Origin: Desulfobacteraceae bacterium
Lineage (GTDB): Bacteria; Desulfobacterota; Desulfobacteria; Desulfobacterales; Desulfobacteraceae
Assembly: GCA_016743945.1 (NCBI GenBank)
Contig: JADGFI010000016.1
Location: forward strand, 1 to 64,000
DNA length: 64,000 nucleotides
Reading direction: 5' to 3'
Each line of letters starts with the position of its first letter. Position 1 is the first letter of the stretch. Shown one piece after another: positions 35,030 through 43,523 of the stretch. Below the pieces are notes generated by a model. The model did no database searches. It saw only the letters and a program-made list of their open reading frames with translations, and was not told the DNA's origin. Made by a program: the position numbers and the translations under genes.

Positions 35030-36955
35030 TTAGACTCCTTTCACCGTGTAAAAAGCAATGCTTGTTTTGACAATATTCGACTGTCCGTCCTGATACTGGA
35101 AGGATGCTTCAACCTCTTTTGTATCAATGGTTTCATCGTAGAGTGCATCATACAGGTTCTGGTATCTTTCCTGTACAAACTTGCGGCGGATTTTACCGGT
35201 TTTGGTCAATTCCCCGTCATCCACATCCAATAGTTTATAGAGCAGGGCAAACCGTTTGATCTTAAAATGTTCTTTTTCAGCACGACTGTTCACATCTTGC
35301 ACCTGTTCCATCATAAGCTCGGCCACTTCCGGCTTGCCGGCAAGATCCATATAGGTTGTAAAGGAAATTCCCTTATCCTCTGCCCATTTGCCCACAACAA
35401 CGGGGTCGATGTTGATCAGACAGGCCACAAAGTTTTCCTTGTTCCCATAGATAACCGCCTCTTTTATATAGGGAGAAAATTTGAGGGCATTTTCCAAGAA
35501 CATGGGCGAAAACATCTCATCCTTGTTATTGTGCATCACATCAGAAAGCCTATCAATGACCACCAGGTGTCCATGCTCATCAATAAATCCGGCATCCCCG
35601 GAATGCAGCCATCCGCCCTCCAGGGCTTCTGCGCTTTTTTCAGGCAGATCAAAATACCCAGGAGAAACAGAGGCTGATTTTGACAGGATTTCCCCGTCAT
35701 CGGCTATTTTGCATTCAGTACCGGGCAGGGGTTTGCCAACGGTTTCCGGACGGACATCCCCGTCTCTGTGCATGTAGGCTATTCCGGTTATTTCGGTCTG
35801 GCCGTAAATTTGTTTTAGGTTTACACCGATGGCCTGGTAAAAGGTAAAGAGTTCAGGGCCTAAGGCCGCACCACCTGTATAGGCCCGTCTAAGTCGCATA
35901 AGGCCGATTTGGTTGATCAGGGGTCTTATGATCATCTGGGTGCCCAGCCAGGATTTTAGCCTTAATCCCACCGGCATGGGTTTTCCTGTCATCTTGAAAC
36001 TTGCCGCTTTCAGACCCACCTTAATAAAATAAGTGTATAAAAGTTTGTTCAACCAATAGGACTGGTCAATTTTCAGCCAGATTTCGCTGCGGATTGTTTC
36101 ATAAATCCTGGGGGCGCCAAACATGAAGTGGGGGCCGATTTCTTTGAGATCAGACATGGCTGTTTCAACGGACTCAGGAAAGTTGATGGTAATTCCCGTG
36201 GCCATGGCTATACCAAATGAGTTCATCTGTTCCCCAATCCAGGCAAAGGGCAGAAATGAGACATATTCATCCGTGGGTTCCAGGGGGTCGACTTGTGTTA
36301 TTTGAACCCCCATGTTGATATAATTTTTATGGGTCATGATGGTACCCTTGGGAAGTCCCGTGGTTCCAGATGTCAGGCACAAATGGCAGGGGTCATCGGG
36401 TTTGCCTTGATCCACAAGGGTTTCAAAAAGATCTGGAGAGCTTGCATGTTCTTTCTCTCCCAGTTTGTAGAGATCCTGGATATCAATGAACCAATCATCG
36501 GACATATATTCTCTCATACCCCTTGGATCTTCAAAAATAACTTTTTTCACATTGGGGATAAGATCTCTGACATCAAGAACCTTGTCCACCTGTTCCTGGT
36601 TATCACAAAAGACGGCAGCAACTTTTAGGTATTGAAGGATCTGGGCAATTTCAGCGGGCATGCTGGTTTGGTAAATACCTGCTGAAATGGCACCGATTGC
36701 GTGGGCACCAATGGCTGTAAACAACAGTTCCGGGATATTATCAGAGATGATGGCAATGGTATCCCCACGGTTTAGACCGATGTGCTGCAGGCCCAGGGCT
36801 GTCTTTCTTACATGATCATAGTAATCTTCCCAGGTATAGGTATTCCAGATGCCAAAATCTTTTTCTCGTAAAGCCGGTCGTTTGGGAGAGGTTGCCACCC
36901 GCCAGCGCAGCAATTGGGGGATGGAGTATTCGAGTAAGTGATCATTATTGCTCAT
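35030..36955 (-). CDS. Long-chain acyl-CoA synthetase within a transporter operon
   Basis: 641 residues, AMP-forming ligase of the long-chain (FadD/ACSL-like) subgroup. P-loop LTSGTTGLPKGTIMTH, motif YTGGAALGPE, YGQTEITG and the hinge HSGDAGFIDEHGHLVVIDR are intact. The chosen ATG at 36955 follows GGAGAGGACTAAATCT and lies five bases after the LivG-like stop. Being between the livG- and livH-like genes, it probably activates the acid imported by the transporter, trapping it as CoA thioester. Aromatic acids are a less likely alternative to fatty acids. Confidence 0.94.
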   Translation of the reverse strand: MSNNDHLLEYSIPQLLRWRVATSPKRPALREKDFGIWNTYTWEDYYDHVRKTALGLQHIGLNRGDTIAIISDNIPELLFTAIGAHAIGAISAGIYQTSMPAEIAQILQYLKVAAVFCDNQEQVDKVLDVRDLIPNVKKVIFEDPRGMREYMSDDWFIDIQDLYKLGEKEHASSPDLFETLVDQGKPDDPCHLCLTSGTTGLPKGTIMTHKNYINMGVQITQVDPLEPTDEYVSFLPFAWIGEQMNSFGIAMATGITINFPESVETAMSDLKEIGPHFMFGAPRIYETIRSEIWLKIDQSYWLNKLLYTYFIKVGLKAASFKMTGKPMPVGLRLKSWLGTQMIIRPLINQIGLMRLRRAYTGGAALGPELFTFYQAIGVNLKQIYGQTEITGIAYMHRDGDVRPETVGKPLPGTECKIADDGEILSKSASVSPGYFDLPEKSAEALEGGWLHSGDAGFIDEHGHLVVIDRLSDVMHNNKDEMFSPMFLENALKFSPYIKEAVIYGNKENFVACLINIDPVVVGKWAEDKGISFTTYMDLAGKPEVAELMMEQVQDVNSRAEKEHFKIKRFALLYKLLDVDDGELTKTGKIRRKFVQERYQNLYDALYDETIDTKEVEASFQYQDGQSNIVKTSIAFYTVKGV

Positions 36956-36959
36956 AGAT

Positions 36960-37721
36960 TTAGTCCTCTCCAATATAGGCTTCAATAACTTTAGGATTTT
37001 GGGAAACCTCTTCCGGGGTTCCAGACCCTATCACCTCACCGAAATCAAGAACATAGATTCTGTCTGAAATGTCCATGACAACCCCGAGATCATGCTCAAC
37101 CAGGACCACGGTAATCCCTCTTTCTTTTTGGATATCCATGACAAACCGGACAATGTCCTCTTTCTCTTCCTGGTTCATTCCGGCCATGGGTTCATCCAAA
37201 AGCAATATATCTGGTGCAAGGGTTAAGGCACGGGCTACTTCCACTTTTTTTTGAACCCCGTAACTTAAGTTGCCCACAAGACTTTTCCGATAGGGTTCCA
37301 GTTCCATAAAATCAATAATGCCTTCCACAAAGGTTCTGTTCTCAGCTTCCACCCTGGAGGCCTTTCCATAAAACCAGACAGCCTGAAGAAAACTGTATTT
37401 TAAATTTTGATGCCTGGCTAAAAGAAGGTTGTCCAGAACCGAAAGACCTGAAAAAAGTTCAAGATTTTGAAATGCTCTGGAAATTCCCATGTTGGACACC
37501 TGGTGGGGAGACGCATGGGTCAGCTTTTTCTCCTTGTAAAAAATATCCCCCTTTGTGGGGTGATAAAAACCGGAGATACAATTGAGCATGCTTGTTTTGC
37601 CGGCGCCATTGGGGCCGATGATGGAGGTGATAAGACCCGGCTCAATTTTCATGTCCACGTTGGACAATGCTTTGAGTCCGCCAAAGGAGAGGGTTACATC
37701 TGAGATATTTAAATGTGCCAT
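36960..37721 (-). CDS. livG: Liv-type ABC transporter ATP-binding protein, LivG-like
   Basis: 253 residues with Walker A GPNGAGKTS, the LivG-type insertion around SNMGISRAFQNLELFSGLSVLDN, signature LSYGVQKKVEVAR (Tyr-Gly in place of Gly-Gly) and Walker B ILLLDEPMAGMN. It is the first gene of a six-gene minus-strand operon: livG, acyl-CoA synthetase, livH, livM, binding protein, livF. Confidence 0.93.
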   Translation of the reverse strand: MAHLNISDVTLSFGGLKALSNVDMKIEPGLITSIIGPNGAGKTSMLNCISGFYHPTKGDIFYKEKKLTHASPHQVSNMGISRAFQNLELFSGLSVLDNLLLARHQNLKYSFLQAVWFYGKASRVEAENRTFVEGIIDFMELEPYRKSLVGNLSYGVQKKVEVARALTLAPDILLLDEPMAGMNQEEKEDIVRFVMDIQKERGITVVLVEHDLGVVMDISDRIYVLDFGEVIGSGTPEEVSQNPKVIEAYIGED

Positions 37722-38014
37722 ATAAAGTCCAAAGTTTATGTCAGATTAACGAAAACGTTCCTGTCTAACCTGCGATACAAAAAGGGTGTACAAAACGATA
37801 AAAATGATTGAACCAGATGCCACCTCCTATCATCAATGATTTAAACCTAGGTGATACTATTGCCGGAATGCCATTGTCGTGTATGGTGTTGAATATCATT
37901 GCTTCAATATCATTGGCAGATAAAACCATAGATTACACAATGTGGTATCTATGGTTAACCCATAGTAAATCGCTTTTCAGGTGTCAAGTCAAAACCGTCG
38001 GTCTAAATAAAGGG
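37722..38014. promoter_or_regulatory. Intergenic region with nested palindromes upstream of livG
   Basis: 293 bases between the livG start and the ligase stop, both minus strand. AACCATAGAT (37924-37933) and ATCTATGGTT (37947-37956) form perfect 10-bp arms with an inner CAC/GTG pair. The right arm also pairs with CCATAG at 37960-37965 around TTAAC. Three copies of the CCATAG/CTATGG core suggest an operator or alternative hairpins. ATATCATTG is also repeated nearby. No gene is supported here. Confidence 0.5.
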
Positions 38015-39508
38015 TTAAGAAAAGTCTGTCTTTATTTTTATACGGTCAATGGACCCATCATCTGTCCTGGGCAATTGGTCAATGAATTCAATATATCTTG
38101 GTTTTTTGTAGCCGGCAATCAAAGACCCGGTAAATGCAATCAGGTCCTCTTTTGTCAGTTTTTTTCCGGGGTGAAGGGCAACCACTGCTTTGATACCTTC
38201 TCCAAATTTTGGATCGGGCACTCCGAATACAATAACGCTTTCGACTGCTTCGTGCTTGCGAATGGCTTTTTCTACTTCTGCGGGAAAGACATTCTCTCCC
38301 CCTGGTTTGATGAGTTCTTTTTCCGCTTTTCTACCCTTAAAGAATAAAAAACCGTCGGAATCAATCATCCCGAGATCTCCGGTATGGTGCCAGCCTTCCC
38401 TGAAGGTGTGATCATTCAGGGACGCTTCATTCCAATACCCTTGGAAAACCAGTGGGCCTTTGACAAGAATTTCGCCCGTGGTACCAGTGGGCAAGAGCGT
38501 GTCAACCTCGTCGGCAATTTGAACATAGGCAAGCAGGGAAATTTCGCCTGCCGATCCCGGCCGTCTAAAGTATTCAGAAAAGGAAATCAGTCCCGATGTT
38601 TCGGTCTGGCCATACATGGTCCAGAATGTGGAGCCGGTTTTGGCCTCCCATTTTTTTACCGTCTCGGGCATTTCAAGGCCGGCCACAATTTCAAGGCTGG
38701 ACAGGTCGAAAGTTTTTGTTTCAATGAGGTCTAAAAGGGTGGTTAATATAGGTGGGAAGGAACCCAAAAGCGTTACTTTTTGTTCCTGGATAAGATCGAG
38801 GGTTTGCTGGGGATTAAAGCGTTCAAGTATCACATTCTTACCGCCGGCCATGAGGGTTCCCAAACCAAAATTTACCCCCATTATGTGGAACAATGGCAGG
38901 ATGTTTAGGAAGGTCTTGGTCTTGTTCAGGCCAAAGGTATGGATCAGCTGCAGGTTGGACAATATTATATTCGCCTGGCTCAGTATGGCTCCCCTTGGTT
39001 TGCCCTGGACGGCTGCCGTGTGGATGATCACAAAGGGATCATCGGGACAAGATTCAACAGCCCGGGGAAGGGGGGGGGACTGGTACAGGGGGGAAACATT
39101 TTTGTCAATGGTAAAATAATGATCCAGACAAGAATGTGTTGATGCCAGAGTTTGGGCCTGGTCGGCCATTTCAGCGTCACTAAAAAGTACCGAAGGGGTG
39201 GTGTCTTCAACGATATGGGCGACTTCCTCGGGGCTTAACCTTCGGTTGATAAGGACCAGGCAGAGATTCAAGGCGGCCGCCGCCCCGAAAAGATGGAAAA
39301 AAAACGGATGGTTGGTGCTGAGAATGGCGATCCTTGACCCGGGTTTAAGGTTGAGGGATGAGATTCCCTTTGCCAGCTGGCAGGTTTGTAAAAATAGGTC
39401 TGAATAGGAGATATCTTCATTGTTCCAGTGGATGGCGCAATGATCGGGGCTTAGCCGTGCATTCTTTTCATAGATGTCAAAAAAGCTTAACGTGTACAGA
39501 CCATTCAT
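38015..39508 (-). CDS. AMP-dependent acyl-CoA ligase
   Basis: 497 residues, shorter than the long-chain ligase at 35030. The P-loop region (IIHTAAVQGKPRGAILSQAN) is altered from the usual TSGTTGxPKG, reading TAAVQGKPRG, while MYGQTETSGL, HTGDLGMIDSDGFLFFKGR and the C-terminal PGGENVFPAEVE with the catalytic-lysine region near PRTDDGSIDR are recognisable. The substrate is unknown; medium-chain or aromatic acids are typical of the group. AAGGGAG precedes the ATG. A promoter and an exact copy of the tetR operator lie upstream, tying it to the TetR regulon. Confidence 0.9.
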   Translation of the reverse strand: MNGLYTLSFFDIYEKNARLSPDHCAIHWNNEDISYSDLFLQTCQLAKGISSLNLKPGSRIAILSTNHPFFFHLFGAAAALNLCLVLINRRLSPEEVAHIVEDTTPSVLFSDAEMADQAQTLASTHSCLDHYFTIDKNVSPLYQSPPLPRAVESCPDDPFVIIHTAAVQGKPRGAILSQANIILSNLQLIHTFGLNKTKTFLNILPLFHIMGVNFGLGTLMAGGKNVILERFNPQQTLDLIQEQKVTLLGSFPPILTTLLDLIETKTFDLSSLEIVAGLEMPETVKKWEAKTGSTFWTMYGQTETSGLISFSEYFRRPGSAGEISLLAYVQIADEVDTLLPTGTTGEILVKGPLVFQGYWNEASLNDHTFREGWHHTGDLGMIDSDGFLFFKGRKAEKELIKPGGENVFPAEVEKAIRKHEAVESVIVFGVPDPKFGEGIKAVVALHPGKKLTKEDLIAFTGSLIAGYKKPRYIEFIDQLPRTDDGSIDRIKIKTDFS

Positions 39509-39593
39509 GAACCATTACTCCCTTAGGAAAGGACATATTAAAAGGTTTATGTATGTACAGATTATCCTCGGCTTTGGTCATCAAAACAAATCA

Positions 39594-39609
39594 GAACGAG
39601 CGCTCAGTC
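39594..39609 (-). promoter_or_regulatory. TetR-type operator, site 3
   Basis: GAACGAGCGCTCAGTC is the exact reverse complement of the palindrome before tetR. Its near edge is 86 bases above the ligase start codon, the same distance as at the acyl-CoA dehydrogenase operon. Confidence 0.85.
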
Positions 39610-39624
39610 TCAGCACCTCTTCAG

Positions 39625-39653
39625 TAATAAGTCAATTTGTTCAGGTTTGTCAA
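39625..39653 (-). promoter_or_regulatory. Predicted sigma-70 promoter of the acyl-CoA ligase gene
   Basis: On the minus strand TTGACA (39648-39653) and TTATTA (39625-39630) are 17 bases apart, immediately upstream of the operator. The -10 box is only a moderate match. Confidence 0.55.
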
Positions 39654-39680
39654 AGACTTTTTTTTATTCCCATTGTATTT

Positions 39681-42008
39681 TTATGGTTCATTGGGAAAAA
39701 ATACTGAAAATAGGGTGCCTCCTGATCTCAGACAATCTTCCTGACAGGTGCAAAATTGGCATTTTAAGATATCTCCCGGACAGCTTTCCGTCTTGTTTTC
39801 AACCAGATAACAACAGCGCTTGGAGTCTATATTAATGGTAAATCCCAGGCGATCTGAAAAAAGTTTCATCCGCAGAAGATCCGCTCCTTTCCCGCCGGCA
39901 TTGAAATCAAAGGGGTTTTTGGTGGAATAGAGCAGGGTTTCCTGGGTGGTGAAAAATCCTTCAAAAATCCGTTTCTGGTCATCTGTTTTAATTCCCACAC
40001 CAAAATCATGAACCTTAAAAAGGATTCCCTTGTCCCGGGGGTGGGCGGATATATCAATGCGGCCCTGGTCTGGTGTGTTTTCAATGGCATTCTTAATAAG
40101 CCCTTCCATGACCTTGTTTAATACCTCGGTTGGCATGTGGAGAGGGCGAAGTGCTTGCCTGATGTCAATGTTTATCTCGACTTGCCTGAAATGAAATAGG
40201 GGGCTCATTGCCTGGTAGATTTCCCGGAATGCCGTTGAAAAATCAATGTTTTTGTGGTGTTGTGACCTATGGCCAAATTCCTTGTCAATGAGGTTCCGAA
40301 CTGATTCGCTCAAATGGTCTGGATCAAAATTTTCACTATGAAGGGTGTTTTCAATCAGGGTTTCCAGTTCATCCTGGCAGGTTTCCAGCATTTTGAGCAA
40401 TAAAACTCTTGCCGCATATGTTTTGTTTTCCATGATGTCCGCTGTTTCATTCTGGATATCCACAATCCGGTTCAGGTTTCGTTCAATCCGATTCAAGGTG
40501 GCATCCACGTTGATATTGGGTAGCTTGCCTATTTTTTTCTTCAGGATTTGCAGGGAACCTGTTAGAATGGCCACGGGTGTTTTTAACTCATGGGACAGGT
40601 GGTTTATGGCTTTGCCCTTTGCCCTGTTTAAGGATGCCACATCCCGGTAGGCCTCTTTCAAGGCATCGGAAAACCGTGCATTCTCAATGGAGATGGCAGC
40701 GGTTCCGCCAATCATGGTCACAAGTTCCATATCATTGTCATCAAAGCTATTTTGCTTTTTATTAATGGCACAGAGAACCCCAATGATACGGCCATCACTT
40801 CGAATGGGAACCCCCATGATATTCCGGGTTTGATACCCCAGTTTTTTCTCCCTTTCGGGATAGGTTTTCAATAGAATATCCGGATCATTCACCACCTCGG
40901 CCTGGCCGGTCTTCAAAATTTTACCCGCAAACACCTCGTCCAGGGTAAACCGAAATTCCCGGGCCCGTTCCTGGGTGTCTGAATCGTCATAGGATGCCCC
41001 CAGAGAAAAAAGATTTTCTTTTATCTCATCGTAAAGCAAGACAATGGCGCCTTCCACATTTAACAGCTCCTTGATCTCGTGTGTGAGGTAATTCATCAAT
41101 TCTTCCAGATCGGTATATTCCGGCAGGGCGGCGGATATTCTCATGATGATTTTATTGTTGGCAGCCAGTCTTTTTTCTTCTGTGATATTTCTTAAAATAA
41201 CAAAGTTTTCTATTTTGTTCTCCTTGAACCGGGTATGAGAGGCTGCCCAGATCACCACATCCAGAATCCTGCCGTCCCGGGTCAACCGCTTTGTTTCATA
41301 TCGGCCAAGTTTTTTATCCTCTTGGAACTGGGCTAGAATATCATGGGTTTCGGCTGCCAGGGATTCGGGTACAAAGGGAAGGGGCTTGCCAAAAAGTTCC
41401 TCCAGGGTCCACCCAAACGTGGTGGTAAATGCGGGATTTACATAGGAGACCAGTCCCTTGTCGTGGTAGACGATGATGGGATAGGGAATGAATTCCAGAA
41501 TGTTTCGATAGATGCGATAGAGTTCGTTGATTCGTTGTTCCTGGATTTTTTCTTCGGTCACATCCTGAAGGGTTTCAACGGCGCCGGTAATTTCTCCCTT
41601 ATGGTTTGTGACTGGAGAGGCAGTAAAAAAAAGCCATCTTCCTTCCGGCGGAAGATCCGGGAAAAAGTCCGTGGCGGCAAACCGATCCTTGTTGAAATGG
41701 GTTCGGTCATATTTAAATCCGTAATGCTCAATGATTTCTCGATCCGGGGATTTATCAATGATGAGATCGGCCATGACCGGCCGTTTGTTTGCATAAAAGG
41801 ACTTCCATTGGGAATCGGTTCCCTTCATTTGTTTTGAGGTAAACCCGGTTAATTCTTCAAGGGCCTGGTTAAAATGGGTGATTTTATGGTTCTTGTCCAG
41901 GACAAAAATAGGAATCGGGGCTTTGAAAATAATCTTGCTCAATGTCTGGTTCTCTTCTTCCAGCTCGGTTATTCTTTTTTTCAGCGCATCTGTTTCATCT
42001 CTACCCAT
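39681..42008 (-). CDS. Cytoplasmic PAS-PAS-GAF histidine kinase with cysteine-rich tail
   Basis: 775 residues, no membrane span. A short coiled coil (5-25) is followed by PAS (about 22-150), a second PAS (165-285), a GAF domain (300-455), a HisKA dimerisation helix with H473 in LSHELKTP, and a HATPase domain with NAIENT and HDFGVGI boxes. After the last ATPase helix comes an unusual cysteine-rich stretch with C732, C733, C743, C750, C753, C755 and C759, then the final GGTLFSVFFP strand. The cysteines could bind a metal or FeS cluster and make the kinase redox-sensitive; this is inference. Divergent from a second kinase at 42176. Confidence 0.92.
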   Translation of the reverse strand: MGRDETDALKKRITELEEENQTLSKIIFKAPIPIFVLDKNHKITHFNQALEELTGFTSKQMKGTDSQWKSFYANKRPVMADLIIDKSPDREIIEHYGFKYDRTHFNKDRFAATDFFPDLPPEGRWLFFTASPVTNHKGEITGAVETLQDVTEEKIQEQRINELYRIYRNILEFIPYPIIVYHDKGLVSYVNPAFTTTFGWTLEELFGKPLPFVPESLAAETHDILAQFQEDKKLGRYETKRLTRDGRILDVVIWAASHTRFKENKIENFVILRNITEEKRLAANNKIIMRISAALPEYTDLEELMNYLTHEIKELLNVEGAIVLLYDEIKENLFSLGASYDDSDTQERAREFRFTLDEVFAGKILKTGQAEVVNDPDILLKTYPEREKKLGYQTRNIMGVPIRSDGRIIGVLCAINKKQNSFDDNDMELVTMIGGTAAISIENARFSDALKEAYRDVASLNRAKGKAINHLSHELKTPVAILTGSLQILKKKIGKLPNINVDATLNRIERNLNRIVDIQNETADIMENKTYAARVLLLKMLETCQDELETLIENTLHSENFDPDHLSESVRNLIDKEFGHRSQHHKNIDFSTAFREIYQAMSPLFHFRQVEINIDIRQALRPLHMPTEVLNKVMEGLIKNAIENTPDQGRIDISAHPRDKGILFKVHDFGVGIKTDDQKRIFEGFFTTQETLLYSTKNPFDFNAGGKGADLLRMKLFSDRLGFTINIDSKRCCYLVENKTESCPGDILKCQFCTCQEDCLRSGGTLFSVFFPNEP

Positions 42009-42175
42009 AAAAACTCCAAAAGACTTTACAAGATTAAAGGATCCCCGTATAACAATTTATGATTTTAGCGTTCTTAAAGGGGGCCGATGCCAGCATGAAG
42101 CCGTTTGCAACAATTGGTATCAATATATAGAATCCTTGATAACAATTGCAAGGATTTTAAGAGGTAGAGAAGAAT

Positions 42176-42916
42176 ATGCCCAACACCACTATTAAAACTG
42201 AAATTTTGATTCACGATCTGAAGGTGCCTATCTCTGTTATTGATGCCGGCGCAAAATCTCTTTTGAACCGCCAGGATGCCTATGGACCCCTCACGGAAAA
42301 GCAGATCAAGGTGCTAAAGCGCATTATCCGGAACACCCTGACCACCCAGCGACTTGTCAATGATGTCCTGGAACTTGGCCGTTCCCGGGAAGGGGTGATG
42401 ATCACCTCTGATTTCAGTGTTTCTTCGCTTGTGATTTCCGTGCTGGTGGAAATCTTTGATCTATCCGATCCTGCCGTTGCCGACATCATTCGGAAGGTGG
42501 AATCCTATGCCGGGCTTGAGCAGGTGCTAAGCACCGCAGGTGTCAGGCTTGGCTTTGACAGAAAAATGTGGAAAACCATTGTCCATCTGGATGCGGCCAA
42601 GGTAAAGCAGGTATTAAGAAATTTGGTGACCAATGCCTTTAAACATCGTGCCTGCCGGGTGGAAATTTCCGGCCGCATTGAAGGAAAACAGATGATTTTA
42701 AAGGTCAGGGATGATGGCCGGGGGATACCGCCGGCAAATCACCAACGGATTTTTGAAACCTATTTTACCACCGGCGGGTCCATCGAATCCGCCATTGAAA
42801 GCCATGGGCTCGGTCTTGCCGGCGTCATGGTGCTGCTCAAGGATATGGGGGGGGGGCTTGTCCTCGCGTCCGATGACGGAAAAGGGGCTGAATTTACCGT
42901 TACCATTCCCCTCTAA
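42176..42916 (+). CDS. Small sensorless histidine kinase
   Basis: 246 residues made only of a DHp helix pair with H13 in IHDLKVPIS and a HATPase domain (NLVTNAFKHRA, VRDDGRGIPP, SHGLGLAGVMV, GKGAEFTVTIP). There is no input or membrane domain, so the signal must come from a partner protein. The sequence between about 85 and 135 is longer than usual and unlike standard kinases. It is convergent with the response regulator at 42949 and divergent from the PAS-GAF kinase, and these three probably form one signalling unit. Confidence 0.88.
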   Translation: MPNTTIKTEILIHDLKVPISVIDAGAKSLLNRQDAYGPLTEKQIKVLKRIIRNTLTTQRLVNDVLELGRSREGVMITSDFSVSSLVISVLVEIFDLSDPAVADIIRKVESYAGLEQVLSTAGVRLGFDRKMWKTIVHLDAAKVKQVLRNLVTNAFKHRACRVEISGRIEGKQMILKVRDDGRGIPPANHQRIFETYFTTGGSIESAIESHGLGLAGVMVLLKDMGGGLVLASDDGKGAEFTVTIPL

Positions 42917-42948
42917 GGTTTATAACGATAAAATTAAAATCGTTAGGG

Positions 42949-43470
42949 TTAGAATTTTTGAAGATCATCCCGGGATGCTGTCTGGTTGTCATCAAATTCA
43001 TCCCAAAATGCCTGGTCACTCTTGTGCCATCCGTTACCAAACAAGTTATCAAATAGGGGCTTTAGCCGTGAAAACCAGGTGAAACGGGAATCTTTCCCTT
43101 GTTCCCTTGCCGAGAGCACATCTGCCATAAACAAGGAGATATCCACCAACTTGTCCTTGGGAACATAGGCATCTGCCCCCTGCTCAATGGAGTGTTTGAG
43201 ATTGTCCGGGGTCAGGGCGTGGGCCGTGAGCATGATGGAGGGGATATTCAGTTTGTGGGTGATTTTCAGGAGTGAATACCCTTTTACCCCCATGATGTCT
43301 AAGATGGCGGCATCATAGGCGTTGTTTTTAAGAAAGGAAACGGCTGATTCAAAGGTGGATGCTGAATCTGTCGTGCAGTCATATAGCAGTTCTTCAAGGG
43401 TTTCAAGAATGTCTGGCTCATCGTCCACCAGAAGAATCCTTTTGCCCTTAAGAATGTGTTGGTGGTCCAT
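42949..43470 (-). CDS. Response regulator with WFSxLKP-type C-terminal tail
   Basis: 173 residues. Receiver residues D16/D17, phosphoacceptor D58, T82 and K105 are in place. There is no classical output domain; instead residues 131-161 form a tail (WFSRLKPLFDNLFGNGW, then FWDEFDD) shared with the Usp-receiver fusion at 29842. The tail may be a protein-binding element. It sits next to two histidine kinases, which are candidate phosphodonors. The gene ends 32 bases from the convergent kinase gene across a weak TAACGAT inverted repeat. Confidence 0.92.
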   Translation of the reverse strand: MDHQHILKGKRILLVDDEPDILETLEELLYDCTTDSASTFESAVSFLKNNAYDAAILDIMGVKGYSLLKITHKLNIPSIMLTAHALTPDNLKHSIEQGADAYVPKDKLVDISLFMADVLSAREQGKDSRFTWFSRLKPLFDNLFGNGWHKSDQAFWDEFDDNQTASRDDLQKF

Positions 43471-43523
43471 TTTTCCCTTCCTTGTGGCATCGTGTGGTCA
43501 GGTTTGGATACAGTTTAATCTTT

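Noticed and set aside
37808..38347. Plus-strand open frame of 179 codons overlapping the ligase end
   Set aside because: More than half is antisense to the ligase gene, and no ribosome site or domain is seen.
42923..42945. TAACGAT/ATCGTTA inverted repeat as a terminator between convergent genes
   Set aside because: Only seven AT-rich base pairs with no T run; too weak to call.
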